Shown: in pieces, positions 1 through 10,239 of the stretch
Layout of the letters: every line of letters begins with the position of its first letter
Position numbering within the stretch: position 1 is the stretch's first letter
Origin: CAIWHR01 sp963708855
Lineage (GTDB): Bacteria > Pseudomonadota > Gammaproteobacteria > Burkholderiales > Casimicrobiaceae
Reading direction: 5' to 3'
Assembly: GCA_963708855.1 (NCBI GenBank)
Contig: CAVPUM010000027.1
Coordinates: 60,404 to 124,403 of the forward strand
Length of the DNA: 64,000 nucleotides
Notes under the pieces: model-generated
The model's input: the letters and a program-made list of their open reading frames with translations, nothing else
Databases searched by the model: none
Told to the model about the DNA's origin: nothing
Translations under genes and position numbers: made by a program

Positions 1-219
1 CTCGGGGCCACCGTCGAGGCTGGCCACGACCACCTCACGGTTCACCCGCCGGAAACGCTAACGCCCGCGACCATCGCGACCTACGACGATCATCGGATGG
101 CGATGTGTTTCTCCCTCGCGGCGCTGGGCGGCATCGCGATGCGCATTGCCGATCCCGATTGCGTGCGCAAGACCTTTCCCGGTTACTTCGAGGCGCTTTC
201 GAAGGTGCTGCATCGATGA
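1..219 (+). CDS. aroA: 3-phosphoshikimate 1-carboxyvinyltransferase, C-terminal part
   Basis: Only the last 72 codons are inside the window; the gene begins to the left. The reading frame ends in a typical EPSP synthase tail, with TYDDHRMAMCFSLAALGG followed by a KTFPGYFEAL segment. The DDHR block belongs to the active site of the family, which joins phosphoenolpyruvate to shikimate 3-phosphate in aromatic amino acid synthesis. The stop overlaps the cmk start in an ATGA, so the two genes are translationally coupled, as is common in betaproteobacteria. Confidence 0.93.
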   Translation, partial: LGATVEAGHDHLTVHPPETLTPATIATYDDHRMAMCFSLAALGGIAMRIADPDCVRKTFPGYFEALSKVLHR

Positions 220-917
220 CGGTTGACGTGCCCGTGATCGCCGTCGACGGCCCCGCCGCTTCCGGCAAGGGGACCATCGCGGCCGGGGTCGCCCGCGTGC
301 TCGGCTTCCACCTGCTCGATAGCGGATCGCTCTACCGGCTGGTGGCGCTGAAGGCGATCGAAACGGGTACGGCATTCGACGACCCCGCCGCGCTCGCGGC
401 GGCCGCGGGCGCCCTCGACGTTGTGTTCGGCGAAGGGCGGATCCGGCTCGGCGGCAGGGACGTCACGGACAGGATCCGCGGCGAGGACGTCAGCGCCGCG
501 GCCTCGCAGGTTGCCGTCCATGGCGCCGTGCGCACAGCGCTGCTCGAGCGGCAGCGCGCTTTCCGGCGCCGCCCGGGTCTGGTGGCCGACGGACGTGACA
601 TGGGCACCGTGGTCTTTCCGGACGCCCGGCTCAAGGTGTTCCTGACGGCGAGTCCGGAGGAACGGGCGGGCCGGCGCCATAAGCAGTTGATCGAAAAAGG
701 AATCTCCAGTACAATTGAAAGTCTTTTGCGTGATATCCGGGAGCGCGACGCCCGCGATGCCAAACGGGCCGTGGCCCCGCTGGCACCTGCGGCAGACGCG
801 GTGATCCTGGATACCACCGGCATGACCATCGCCGCCGCAGTTCGCTACGTGCTCGACCGGTTCCAGACCATGGAATCGGGGCATCCGGCAGCGCCCGCGG
901 GCACGTTGGAGCGTTGA
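216..917 (+). CDS. cmk: Cytidylate kinase
   Basis: The 233-residue protein phosphorylates CMP and dCMP with ATP in pyrimidine nucleotide salvage. The P-loop VDGPAASGKGT lies at about residues 10-20, and the CMP-binding part with DGRDMGTVVFPDA is in the middle, both diagnostic of the family. I placed the start at the ATG that overlaps the aroA stop by four bases, because it puts the P-loop at the usual distance from the N terminus. The open frame extends further upstream but only into aroA. Length is normal for bacterial Cmk. Confidence 0.95.
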   Translation: MTVDVPVIAVDGPAASGKGTIAAGVARVLGFHLLDSGSLYRLVALKAIETGTAFDDPAALAAAAGALDVVFGEGRIRLGGRDVTDRIRGEDVSAAASQVAVHGAVRTALLERQRAFRRRPGLVADGRDMGTVVFPDARLKVFLTASPEERAGRRHKQLIEKGISSTIESLLRDIRERDARDAKRAVAPLAPAADAVILDTTGMTIAAAVRYVLDRFQTMESGHPAAPAGTLER

Positions 918-1061
918 AATGCCCGGCGTCGCCGGGCCGTACCGAAGGGCCGTACCCGCGCGCTGTAGCCGGCGCACGAGACGGATTCGACCACCCGCCC
1001 GCCGCACGAGAAAAAGGGTTCTCGCAACCGGCGGCCTAGCAAAGTGAAGGAACCAACCCCC
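918..1061 (+). promoter_or_regulatory. rpsA leader region with two hairpins
   Basis: The stretch between cmk and rpsA contains a perfect 8-bp inverted repeat with a one-base centre at 921-937. Next come two direct copies of GGGCCGTACC at about 933-957, and then a GAGAA/TTCTC hairpin with loop AAAGGG at 1008-1023, about 40 bases before the rpsA start. In E. coli, S1 represses its own mRNA through leader hairpins. That this leader does the same is inference; the first hairpin could also attenuate cmk transcription. Confidence 0.4.
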
Positions 1062-2795
<1,734 letters not shown>

Positions 2796-2807
2796 GCAGG
2801 TCCCGTG

Positions 2808-3098
2808 ATGACCAAATCGGAGCTGATCGACCGCCTCGCGGCGCAGTTCCCGCAGCTCGTCGCCAAGGATGCAGAACTCGCGGTCAAGATGATCCTCGAA
2901 GCCATGGCCGAGAGCCTGGCAAAGGGGGAGCGCATCGAAATCCGCGGGTTCGGCAGTTTCGGCCTGAACTACCGCCCGCCCCGAACCGGACGCAACCCCA
3001 AGTCCGGCGACAAGGTGCAGGTGCCGGAAAAGCACGTCCCGCACTTCAAGGCCGGCAAGGAACTGCGCGAGCGGGTCGATTTCAAAAACCCCGCATGA
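2808..3098 (+). CDS. ihfB: Integration host factor subunit beta
   Basis: The 96-residue protein is the beta subunit of the DNA-bending heterodimer IHF, which acts in recombination, replication and transcription. It begins MTKSELIDRLA, has IRGFGSFGL in the beta saddle, and carries the DNA-intercalating arm with GRNPKSGDKV. A GTG directly precedes the ATG; I use the ATG because it matches the conserved N terminus. It follows rpsA closely and ends five bases before a strong stem-loop. Confidence 0.96.
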   Translation: MTKSELIDRLAAQFPQLVAKDAELAVKMILEAMAESLAKGERIEIRGFGSFGLNYRPPRTGRNPKSGDKVQVPEKHVPHFKAGKELRERVDFKNPA

Positions 3099-3102
3099 TC
3101 CG

Positions 3103-3160
3103 AACCGGGCGACACGGTCAGCGGCGTGCTCCGGCACGCCATTGACGGTGCCGCCCGGTT
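3103..3160 (+). terminator. Extended stem-loop after ihfB
   Basis: The ihfB stop is followed at once by a long imperfect inverted repeat. Outer arms at 3103-3119 and 3144-3160 pair at 15 of 17 positions; an inner perfect 7-bp stem at 3123-3129/3134-3140 has a TCCG loop. The sequence after it is CCCTTT, a weak run of T, so this could be an intrinsic terminator, a stabiliser of rpsA-ihfB mRNA, or an attenuator before lapA. The structure is seen; the function is inferred. Confidence 0.55.
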
Positions 3161-3178
3161 CCCTTTGTCGAGGACGCG

Positions 3179-3517
3179 ATGCAAGTTCTGCGCTGGGTCG
3201 TCGGTAGCACGCTCTTTCTGGCGCTCCTGTTCCTGTCGCTGCAGAACTCGGACCTCGTGACGCTCAAGTTCTACCACTGGTGGAGTTGGCAGGCGCCGCT
3301 CATCTTCGTGGTCTTGATCGCCTTCGTGATCGGCGCCGCGGCCGGGCTGCTTGCCGGCGCGGTCCGCACGGCCCGGCTTTCCCGCCAGCTCGCGCGGCTG
3401 CGGCGCGAGCACCGCGGCCGCGACGGCGCGCCGCCGGCCGATTGGGCGCGAACCGGCACCGTGCCCGGAACCACGCCCGGATCCGGGCCCGGCTTCGAAC
3501 CCGTCGATCGTCCGTAG
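3179..3517 (+). CDS. lapA: LapA-family inner-membrane protein (lipopolysaccharide assembly)
   Basis: The 112-residue protein has two hydrophobic segments at about residues 5-21 and 41-65, joined by the family signature LQNSDLVTLKFYHWW, then a cytoplasmic Arg-rich and Gly/Pro-rich tail. LapA with LapB tunes LPS synthesis in E. coli by controlling LpxC turnover. It sits 22 bases before lapB, as in other proteobacteria. The short disordered tail is variable in the family. Confidence 0.85.
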   Translation: MQVLRWVVGSTLFLALLFLSLQNSDLVTLKFYHWWSWQAPLIFVVLIAFVIGAAAGLLAGAVRTARLSRQLARLRREHRGRDGAPPADWARTGTVPGTTPGSGPGFEPVDRP

Positions 3518-3538
3518 CCGGACGGGAGCCCCTGAGCG

Positions 3539-4717
3539 ATGGATTTCGAGCTGTGGTGGCTGCTGCCGATACCCGCTGTGTTTTTCGGGTTGGGCTGGAT
3601 CGCCGCGCGGATCGACATCAAGCATTTGCTGCGCGAATCGCGGGCGCTGCCGCTGTCGTATTTTCGCGGTCTCAATTTCCTGCTGAACGAGCAGCCGGAC
3701 AAGGCAATCGAATCCTTCATCGAGGTCGTCAAGGTCGATCCGCAGACGATCGACCTGCACTTCGCGCTCGGCAGCCTGTTCCGGCGGCAGGGCGAGATCG
3801 ACCGGGCGACGCGGATGCACCAGAACCTGCTCGACCGGCCGGACCTGCCCGCGGACAAGCGGCAGGCGGCGGTGTTCGAGCTCGCCCAGGACTTTCATCG
3901 CGCCGGGCTGCTCGACCGGGCCGAGGAGTTGTTCACGAAGCTCGACGGCTCACCGTTCGAGCATGCATCGCTCGGGTTCCTGATCTCCATCTACGAGCAG
4001 GAGAAGGACTGGCCGAAGGCGATCGCGGTCACGCGGCGCATGGAAGCCATCGCCAAGCGGCCCTACTTCAAGGAGATCGCGCATTACGATTGCGAGCTCG
4101 CACAGGCGCAGCTCGTCAAGGACGACATCGCTGGTGCGCGCGCCAACATCGATCTGGCGCTCGCCGAATACAGGGCGTGCGCCCGCGCGACGATGCTGCT
4201 CGGCGATCTCGAGCTGCAGCGAGGCGATGTGCCCGCCGCGATCGACGCGTGGCAGCGGATCGAGTCGCAGAACCCGGCCTTTCTGTCGCTCGTCGCCGAG
4301 CGCCTCGCCGACGCCTACCGGCGCCAGTGCGCGACCGCGCAGGCGCTGCGCGTGCTCGGAGCCTACCAGCAGCAATACCCGTCGCTCGATCTGCTCAACA
4401 CGGTGTTCACGCTGACACTGGCCGAGGAGGGATCCGAAGCGGCCGGTACCCTGATCAAGGAGGAGCTCACGCGCAACCCGACGCTGCTCGGCCTCGATCG
4501 CCTGCTCGAGGCGCAGTTGCTCGTCGCCCCGGCCGAGCGCAGGCACGACCTCGAGCTCGTGAAGCAGCTCGTCGGCCAGCACATCAAGCGCCTAGGCTTG
4601 TACAAGTGCGATCAATGCGGCTTCCGCGCCCGGCAGTATTATTGGCGTTGCCCCGGCTGCGGCAAGTGGGAAACATACTCGCCGCGGCGCACCGAGACCC
4701 CCGATGGTTACGCCTGA
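3539..4717 (+). CDS. lapB: Lipopolysaccharide assembly protein B (TPR and rubredoxin-like domain)
   Basis: The 392-residue protein has an N-terminal membrane anchor (about residues 5-21), a series of TPR helices and a C-terminal rubredoxin-like metal knuckle with CDQCG and CPGCG near residues 357 and 372. LapB is an essential adaptor in E. coli that links LPS export to FtsH-mediated LpxC degradation. Length and domain order are normal. Its C terminus overlaps an alternative ATG of the pyrF frame, but the better pyrF start lies downstream. Confidence 0.93.
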   Translation: MDFELWWLLPIPAVFFGLGWIAARIDIKHLLRESRALPLSYFRGLNFLLNEQPDKAIESFIEVVKVDPQTIDLHFALGSLFRRQGEIDRATRMHQNLLDRPDLPADKRQAAVFELAQDFHRAGLLDRAEELFTKLDGSPFEHASLGFLISIYEQEKDWPKAIAVTRRMEAIAKRPYFKEIAHYDCELAQAQLVKDDIAGARANIDLALAEYRACARATMLLGDLELQRGDVPAAIDAWQRIESQNPAFLSLVAERLADAYRRQCATAQALRVLGAYQQQYPSLDLLNTVFTLTLAEEGSEAAGTLIKEELTRNPTLLGLDRLLEAQLLVAPAERRHDLELVKQLVGQHIKRLGLYKCDQCGFRARQYYWRCPGCGKWETYSPRRTETPDGYA

Positions 4718-4769
4718 GCGCGCCGGCGCCATGAGCCCGCCGGGCCACCCCAAGCGCGGAGGTACAACA

Positions 4770-5492
4770 GTGAACCCGCCCGACCCGCGCGTGATCGTCG
4801 CGCTCGATTTCGCCAGTCCGATGCATGCGATGGCGCTCGCCGATCGTCTCGACCCCGCGGCCTGCGCGCTCAAGGTGGGCAAGGAGATGTTCGTCGTCGC
4901 CGGGCCCGAGCCCGTCCGCTGGTTGGTCGCGCGCGGCTTTCGCGTCTTTCTCGACCTCAAGTTCCACGACATTCCGAACACCGTCGGGCAGGCCTGCGCA
5001 GCGGCCGTGCGCCTCGGAGTCTGGATGCTGAACGTCCACGCCGCCGGAGGAGCCGCCATGCTGGCGGCGGCGCGCGCCGCAGTCGATGCCGTCGCGGCGG
5101 AGCAGGGCGGGCCGAAGCCGCTGCTGATCGCGGTGACGGTGCTCACGAGCCTAGGCGACGCGGACATGCGGGACACGGGAATCGAGGGCAAGGCGGCGCA
5201 GCAGGCGCTGCGGCTCGCGCTGCTTGCGGCCGGGCGCGGCCTCGACGGCGTCGTCTGCTCGGCGCAGGAGGCGCCGGCGTTGCGCTCGGCGCTGGGGCCC
5301 CGGTTCAGGCTCGTCACGCCCGGCATCCGGCCGGCCGGCAGTGCCAAGGACGATCAGTCGCGGATCATCACGCCCCAGGCCGCCATCGCCAACGGCGCCG
5401 ACTATCTGGTGGTCGGGCGACCCATCACGCAGGCGAAGGACCCCGTCGCGGCGCTCGCCGCCATCAATGCATCGCTGGGGGTTGCAGCATGA
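4770..5492 (+). CDS. pyrF: Orotidine 5'-phosphate decarboxylase
   Basis: The 240-residue enzyme makes UMP from OMP, the last step of de novo pyrimidine synthesis. The catalytic Asp-Lys-Asp array is visible in DLKFHDIPNTV, and the phosphate-binding loop follows in VTPGIRP and YLVVGRPIT. I chose GTG 4770, which has GGAGG at 4758-4762 seven bases upstream, over ATG 4704, which would overlap lapB. The stop overlaps the next start by four bases. Confidence 0.94.
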   Translation: MNPPDPRVIVALDFASPMHAMALADRLDPAACALKVGKEMFVVAGPEPVRWLVARGFRVFLDLKFHDIPNTVGQACAAAVRLGVWMLNVHAAGGAAMLAAARAAVDAVAAEQGGPKPLLIAVTVLTSLGDADMRDTGIEGKAAQQALRLALLAAGRGLDGVVCSAQEAPALRSALGPRFRLVTPGIRPAGSAKDDQSRIITPQAAIANGADYLVVGRPITQAKDPVAALAAINASLGVAA

Positions 5493-6811
5493 AGATCACC
5501 GTGATCGGGACCGGATACGTGGGTCTTGTTACCGGAACCTGCCTCGCCGAGGTCGGCAACGACGTGCTGTGCGTCGACGTCGACGAACGCAAGATCGATA
5601 TCCTGAATGAGGGCGGGGTCCCGATCCACGAGCCCGGACTCGCGGCCATGATCGGCCGCAATGTCGCCGCGGGTCGTCTGCGCTTCTCCACCGACCCGGA
5701 TGCGGCGGTCAGGCACGGCGCGCTGCAGTTCATCGCCGTGGGCACCCCGCCCGGAGAGGACGGCTCGGCGGACATGCAATACGTGCTTGCCGCGGCGCGC
5801 AACATCGGCCGCCGGATGAACGGGTTCAAGGTCGTCGTCGACAAGTCCACGGTGCCGGTGGGAACCGCCGATCGTGTGCGCGCCGCCATCGCCGAGGAAC
5901 TCCGGGCACGGGGCATGGACACCCCGTACGCCGTGGTGTCCAATCCGGAATTCCTGAAGGAGGGCGCGGCGATCGATGACTTCATGAAGCCCGACCGTGT
6001 GGTGATCGGCGCCGACGACGAGCGCGCGATCGCCATGATGCGCGCCGTCTACGCGCCCTTCCAGCGCAATCACGAGCGGTTGCTGGTGATGGACGTTCGC
6101 TCGGCCGAACTCACCAAATATGCGGCCAACGCGATGCTCGCGACGAGGATCTCGTTCATGAACGAGCTCGCCAACCTCGCCGATACGCTCGGGGCGGATA
6201 TCGAGCACGTGCGGCAGGGCATCGGCTCGGACCCGCGGATCGGCTGGCAGTTCCTGTATCCGGGTGTGGGTTACGGCGGCTCGTGCTTTCCCAAGGATGT
6301 GAAGGCGCTGCAGCACACGGCCACCGAACTCGGCCGACCACTCAAGATCCTCGGCGCCGTCGAAGCCGCGAACGAGGCGCAGAAGCTCCGGCTCGTGGAA
6401 AAGATCATCGCGCGCCTTGGCGCGGATCTCGCGGGGCGCCGGTTCGCCCTTTGGGGACTCGCCTTCAAGCCGAACACCGACGACATGCGCGAGGCGCCGT
6501 CGCTCGAGATCATCGCGGCGCTCGCGGCGCGCGGGGCCGACATCGTCGCCTACGATCCCGTTGCAATGCCGGAGGCGCGGCGCGTTTTCGGCGACGCTCC
6601 GCACATCACTTACGCCCCCACGCCGATGGACGCGGTCGCCGGAGCCGACGCGCTCATCGTCGTCACCGAATGGAAAGAGTTCCGCAGCCCCGACTTCGAT
6701 GCGCTTCGCGCCGCGCTGAAGCTGCCGCTCGTGTTCGACGGCCGCAATCTGTACGAGCCAGCCGTCGTCCGTGCCGCCGGACTCGAATACTTCTCGATCG
6801 GACGCCCGTAG
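5489..6811 (+). CDS. ugd: UDP-glucose 6-dehydrogenase
   Basis: The 440-residue enzyme oxidises UDP-glucose twice with NAD to UDP-glucuronate, a precursor for surface polysaccharides. The Rossmann motif GTGYVGLVTG is at the N terminus; the catalytic cysteine is Cys266 in YGGSCFPKD; and LWGLAFKPNTDDMREAPS marks the C-terminal UDP-binding domain. The start overlaps the pyrF stop in ATGA, and the heptose kinase follows five bases after its stop, so a surface-sugar operon is likely. Confidence 0.95.
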   Translation: MKITVIGTGYVGLVTGTCLAEVGNDVLCVDVDERKIDILNEGGVPIHEPGLAAMIGRNVAAGRLRFSTDPDAAVRHGALQFIAVGTPPGEDGSADMQYVLAAARNIGRRMNGFKVVVDKSTVPVGTADRVRAAIAEELRARGMDTPYAVVSNPEFLKEGAAIDDFMKPDRVVIGADDERAIAMMRAVYAPFQRNHERLLVMDVRSAELTKYAANAMLATRISFMNELANLADTLGADIEHVRQGIGSDPRIGWQFLYPGVGYGGSCFPKDVKALQHTATELGRPLKILGAVEAANEAQKLRLVEKIIARLGADLAGRRFALWGLAFKPNTDDMREAPSLEIIAALAARGADIVAYDPVAMPEARRVFGDAPHITYAPTPMDAVAGADALIVVTEWKEFRSPDFDALRAALKLPLVFDGRNLYEPAVVRAAGLEYFSIGRP

Positions 6812-6816
6812 ACGCC

Positions 6817-7770
6817 GTGCGCAAGAACGACGCGAGCTGCCGGTTCTCGGCGTGGCGCGAGCAGGTCGCGCGCACGCGCGTGCTGGTCGCGGGCGATGTC
6901 ATGCTCGATCGCTACTGGTTCGGCGACGTCGAGCGGATTTCGCCCGAGGCCCCGGTTCCCATCGTCAAGGTCACGCGGACGGAGGAGCGCCCCGGCGGGG
7001 CGGCCAACGTCGCGCGGAACGCGGCCGCGCTCGGCGCGCGGACGACGCTCCTTTCCGTGATCGGCACCGACGAGCCCGGCGCCGCGCTGGAGCGCCTGCT
7101 CGCGGTCGATCGCGTGCAGACATCCTTCCTCCGCGATCCGGCGCTGCCCACCACCGTCAAGATGCGCGTCATCGGGCGCCAGCAGCAGCTGCTGCGCATC
7201 GACCTGGAGACCGCGCCCTCGCACGAACTGCTCGCGACCAAGCTGGCCGATTTCGACCGGTTGCTCGCGGACACCGATCTCGTCATCCTTTCCGACTACG
7301 GCAAAGGGGGGCTCGCGCACATCGCGACGATGATCGAGCGCGCCCGCGCCGCCGGCCGGCCGGTGCTGGTCGATCCGAAGGGCGACAACTGGGACAAGTA
7401 CCGCGGTGCCACCGTGATCACGCCGAATCGCGGCGAGTTCCGCCAGGTCGTGGGCCGGTGGGAGGATGCTGCCGGAATGGCCGCCAAGGCGCTCGCCCTT
7501 CGTGCGGAGCTCGGCGTCACGGCGCTTCTCGTCACGCGCTCGGAGGAAGGAATGAGCCTCTACACGGCCGACGGCGGCGAAGACGTTCCTGCCGTGGCGC
7601 GCGAGGTCTACGACGTTTCCGGCGCCGGCGATACCGTCATCGCCGCGCTGGGCGTGTTGCTGGGCGCGGGCGCGGACCTGCGGTCGTCCGTGCGCATCGC
7701 CAACGAGGCGGCCGGCGTCGTTGTCGGCAAGCTGGGGACCGCGGTGGCCACGCCCGACGAACTGGCGTAG
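6817..7770 (+). CDS. rfaE1: D-glycero-beta-D-manno-heptose-7-phosphate kinase (RfaE1 type)
   Basis: The 317-residue PfkB-family sugar kinase matches the N-terminal half of HldE, which phosphorylates heptose 7-phosphate for LPS core synthesis. Visible signatures are VAGDVMLDRYWFGDVERISP, GGAANVARN and the catalytic-base motif SGAGDTVIA. The nucleotidyltransferase half of HldE is absent; betaproteobacteria often encode it separately (rfaE2). The start used is GTG 6817; ATG 6901 would remove the first nucleotide-binding strand and is less likely. Confidence 0.9.
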   Translation: MRKNDASCRFSAWREQVARTRVLVAGDVMLDRYWFGDVERISPEAPVPIVKVTRTEERPGGAANVARNAAALGARTTLLSVIGTDEPGAALERLLAVDRVQTSFLRDPALPTTVKMRVIGRQQQLLRIDLETAPSHELLATKLADFDRLLADTDLVILSDYGKGGLAHIATMIERARAAGRPVLVDPKGDNWDKYRGATVITPNRGEFRQVVGRWEDAAGMAAKALALRAELGVTALLVTRSEEGMSLYTADGGEDVPAVAREVYDVSGAGDTVIAALGVLLGAGADLRSSVRIANEAAGVVVGKLGTAVATPDELA

Positions 7771-7788
7771 CGCGCCCGACGTCACGCC

Positions 7789-9144
7789 GTGGCCAGGGCC
7801 AGGACCGTCTACAGCTGCACCGAGTGCGGCGGCCAGAGCCCGAAATGGCAGGGCCAGTGCCCGCATTGCGCAGCGTGGAACACGCTGGTCGAAACCGTGG
7901 CGGCGCCCCCGCCGACGCGATTCCAGACGGTCGCCGGGAAAGGCAGTGCGGTGCGCGCGCTAGGCACCGTCGACGCACGAAAGAGCCCCCGGTTTCCTAC
8001 CGGGCTCGAGGAATTCGACCGCGTCTTGGGCGGCGGTCTTGTTCCTGGCGGGGTCATCCTGCTGGGAGGCGACCCGGGGATCGGCAAGTCCACGCTGCTG
8101 CTGCAGGCCATGGCGGCGATCGGTGCGTCGAAGAAGGCCCTTTATGTGACCGGCGAAGAATCCGTCGAGCAGGTCGCACTGCGCGCGCAGCGCCTAGGGC
8201 TCATCAACGCGCCGGTGTCGCTGCTGGCCGAGGTGCAGCTCGAGGCGATCGTCGCCACCATCGGCAGCGAGGCGCCGGAGATCGTCGTCATCGACTCGAT
8301 CCAGACTGCGTACACCGAGGCGCTGACTTCCGCGCCGGGGAGCGTCGCGCAGGTGCGCGAATGCGCGGCGCAGCTCACCCGCCTCGCCAAGCAGCGGCAC
8401 ATCGTCGTGATCTTCGTCGGGCATGTCACCAAAGAAGGCGCGATCGCCGGCCCGCGCGTGCTCGAGCACATCGTCGACACCGTACTCTATTTCGAGGGTG
8501 ACACGCATTCGAGCTTCCGGCTCGTCCGCGCGATCAAGAATCGCTTCGGCGCCGCCAATGAACTGGGCGTGTTCGCCATGACGGAGCGCGGCCTGCGAGG
8601 GGTCGCGAACCCGTCGGCGCTCTTCCTTTCGCAGCATGGGGAGAATGTCGCCGGCTCGGCGATCGTCGCGACGCTCGAGGGCTCCCGGCCGCTGCTGGTC
8701 GAGATCCAGGCGCTCGTCGACCCAGTGCAGGGCGGGATGCCCAAGCGGCTGTCCGTCGGCCTCGATCCGCAGCGGCTCTCGCTGCTGCTCGCCGTGCTGC
8801 ACCGGCATGGCGGGGTCGAAACGGCTGGTTACGACGTGTTCGTCAACGCGGTGGGCGGCGTGCGGATCAACGAGCCGGCGGCTGACCTTGCGATCCTGCT
8901 CGCCGTGCACTCGTCGCTGACGGGCCGGCCGCTGCCCGCGAAAACGCTGGTCTTCGGCGAAGTGGGATTGGCGGGCGAGATCCGGCCGGTCCAGCGCGGC
9001 CAGGAACGAATCAAGGAAGCCGCCAAGCTCGGCTTCAAGCAGGTATTAATCCCGAATCTCAACAAGCCCAAGCAAGCTACTGAAGACATGAAGGTTGTTT
9101 GCGTGGATCGCGTCGACCAGGCGCTGTCGATCCTGCGCGAGTGA
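7789..9144 (+). CDS. radA: DNA repair protein RadA
   Basis: The 451-residue protein is a RecA-like helicase that extends heteroduplex and processes recombination intermediates. It has an N-terminal zinc knuckle with CTECGG and CPHC at residues 10-27, the Walker A GGDPGIGKSTLL, the RadA-specific KNRFG motif in AIKNRFGAANELG, and a C-terminal Lon-like domain. The start codon is GTG. The gene converges on arginase 70 bases downstream. Confidence 0.95.
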   Translation: MARARTVYSCTECGGQSPKWQGQCPHCAAWNTLVETVAAPPPTRFQTVAGKGSAVRALGTVDARKSPRFPTGLEEFDRVLGGGLVPGGVILLGGDPGIGKSTLLLQAMAAIGASKKALYVTGEESVEQVALRAQRLGLINAPVSLLAEVQLEAIVATIGSEAPEIVVIDSIQTAYTEALTSAPGSVAQVRECAAQLTRLAKQRHIVVIFVGHVTKEGAIAGPRVLEHIVDTVLYFEGDTHSSFRLVRAIKNRFGAANELGVFAMTERGLRGVANPSALFLSQHGENVAGSAIVATLEGSRPLLVEIQALVDPVQGGMPKRLSVGLDPQRLSLLLAVLHRHGGVETAGYDVFVNAVGGVRINEPAADLAILLAVHSSLTGRPLPAKTLVFGEVGLAGEIRPVQRGQERIKEAAKLGFKQVLIPNLNKPKQATEDMKVVCVDRVDQALSILRE

Positions 9145-9215
9145 CGCATCGGCGAGCGCATCCCGTATTAAGGCATGTCCCGGGAAGGGGACCGGACTCC
9201 CAGCCTAGCGTTGCC

Positions 9216-10172
9216 TCATTGGCGTCCGGTCTGCGGCTCACCCGACGGCACGTGATGTTCCCGGATCAGCGTGCTCTTGCCGAAAAGGCTTTCGACGAGG
9301 TCGACGGCGAGCTCGGCGGTCGCGTTCCGGTGATCACAGGCGGGATTGAGCTCCGTGATGTCGAGCGACGACAGACGGCCCGTGTCGGCGACCATCTCCA
9401 TGCACAGCTGCGATTCGCGATAGGTGGGGCCGCCGCGCACGGGCGTGCCGACGCCCTGCGCGATATCCGGATCGAGGAAATCGACGTCCAGGCTGACGTG
9501 CAGATGGGTTTGCGCATCGATGCCCGCCAGCGCCTGCTCCAGCGTCGGGCGCATGCCGATCTCGTCGACGCCGCGCATGTCGAATACCTCGATGCCGACC
9601 TCCCGCAGGAAGTGCTTTTCGGCAGCGTCCACGCTGCGCACGCCGACGAGCCGGATGTCGGCCGACCGCAGCGCCGGCGAAACCCCGCCCATGCGGGTCA
9701 GCGCTTCCGGGCCGTAACCGCAGAGGCACGCGACCGGCATGCCGTGAATGTTGCCGCTCGGCGTCAGTTCGGCGGTATTGAAATCCGCGTGGGCATCGAG
9801 CCAAAGCACGCGCAGCGTCCTCCCTGTTTCCCGGCATCGCCGCGCCACCGCGCTGATCGAGCCGATGGCCAGCGAGTGATCGCCGCCCAGCAGGATCGGC
9901 AGTCGCCCTCTACCGAGCTCATCGTAAACGGCGGCGTGAACCTGCTGGTTCCAGGCGATGACTTCCGGCAGGTGACGATAGCCGTCGCGCGCCGGAAGCA
10001 CCGGGTTGATCGGACCGTTGAGATTGCCGCGGTCGCTGACATCGGCCACAAACCGGCGCAGGGCCTCGCCCACGCCTGCGACGCGGAGCGCGTCCGGGCC
10101 CATGTTCGCACCGCGGACGCTGGCGCCGACGTCGGTCGGGGCGCCGATGATGGTGACGGGGCACTGCTTCAT
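9216..10172 (-). CDS. rocF: Arginase
   Basis: The 318-residue enzyme hydrolyses arginine to ornithine and urea with a binuclear Mn centre. The metal-ligand motifs are all present and in order: LLGGDHSLAIGS, LDAHADFNT and SLDVDFLDP, and the arginase-type GNIHGMP is also seen. It lies 67 bases downstream of a basic-amino-acid ABC ATPase on the same strand, which suggests joint use for arginine uptake and catabolism. Agmatinase is a less likely alternative given the N terminus (IIGAPTDVGASVRGANMGP). Confidence 0.9.
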   Translation of the reverse strand: MKQCPVTIIGAPTDVGASVRGANMGPDALRVAGVGEALRRFVADVSDRGNLNGPINPVLPARDGYRHLPEVIAWNQQVHAAVYDELGRGRLPILLGGDHSLAIGSISAVARRCRETGRTLRVLWLDAHADFNTAELTPSGNIHGMPVACLCGYGPEALTRMGGVSPALRSADIRLVGVRSVDAAEKHFLREVGIEVFDMRGVDEIGMRPTLEQALAGIDAQTHLHVSLDVDFLDPDIAQGVGTPVRGGPTYRESQLCMEMVADTGRLSSLDITELNPACDHRNATAELAVDLVESLFGKSTLIREHHVPSGEPQTGRQ

Positions 10173-10239
10173 GGCGGCGAGCTTACAGCAGCCAGTGCTG
10201 CCTGTGCGCGCGAGCGCCGACTCCGCCGGCGTGGGCGGG

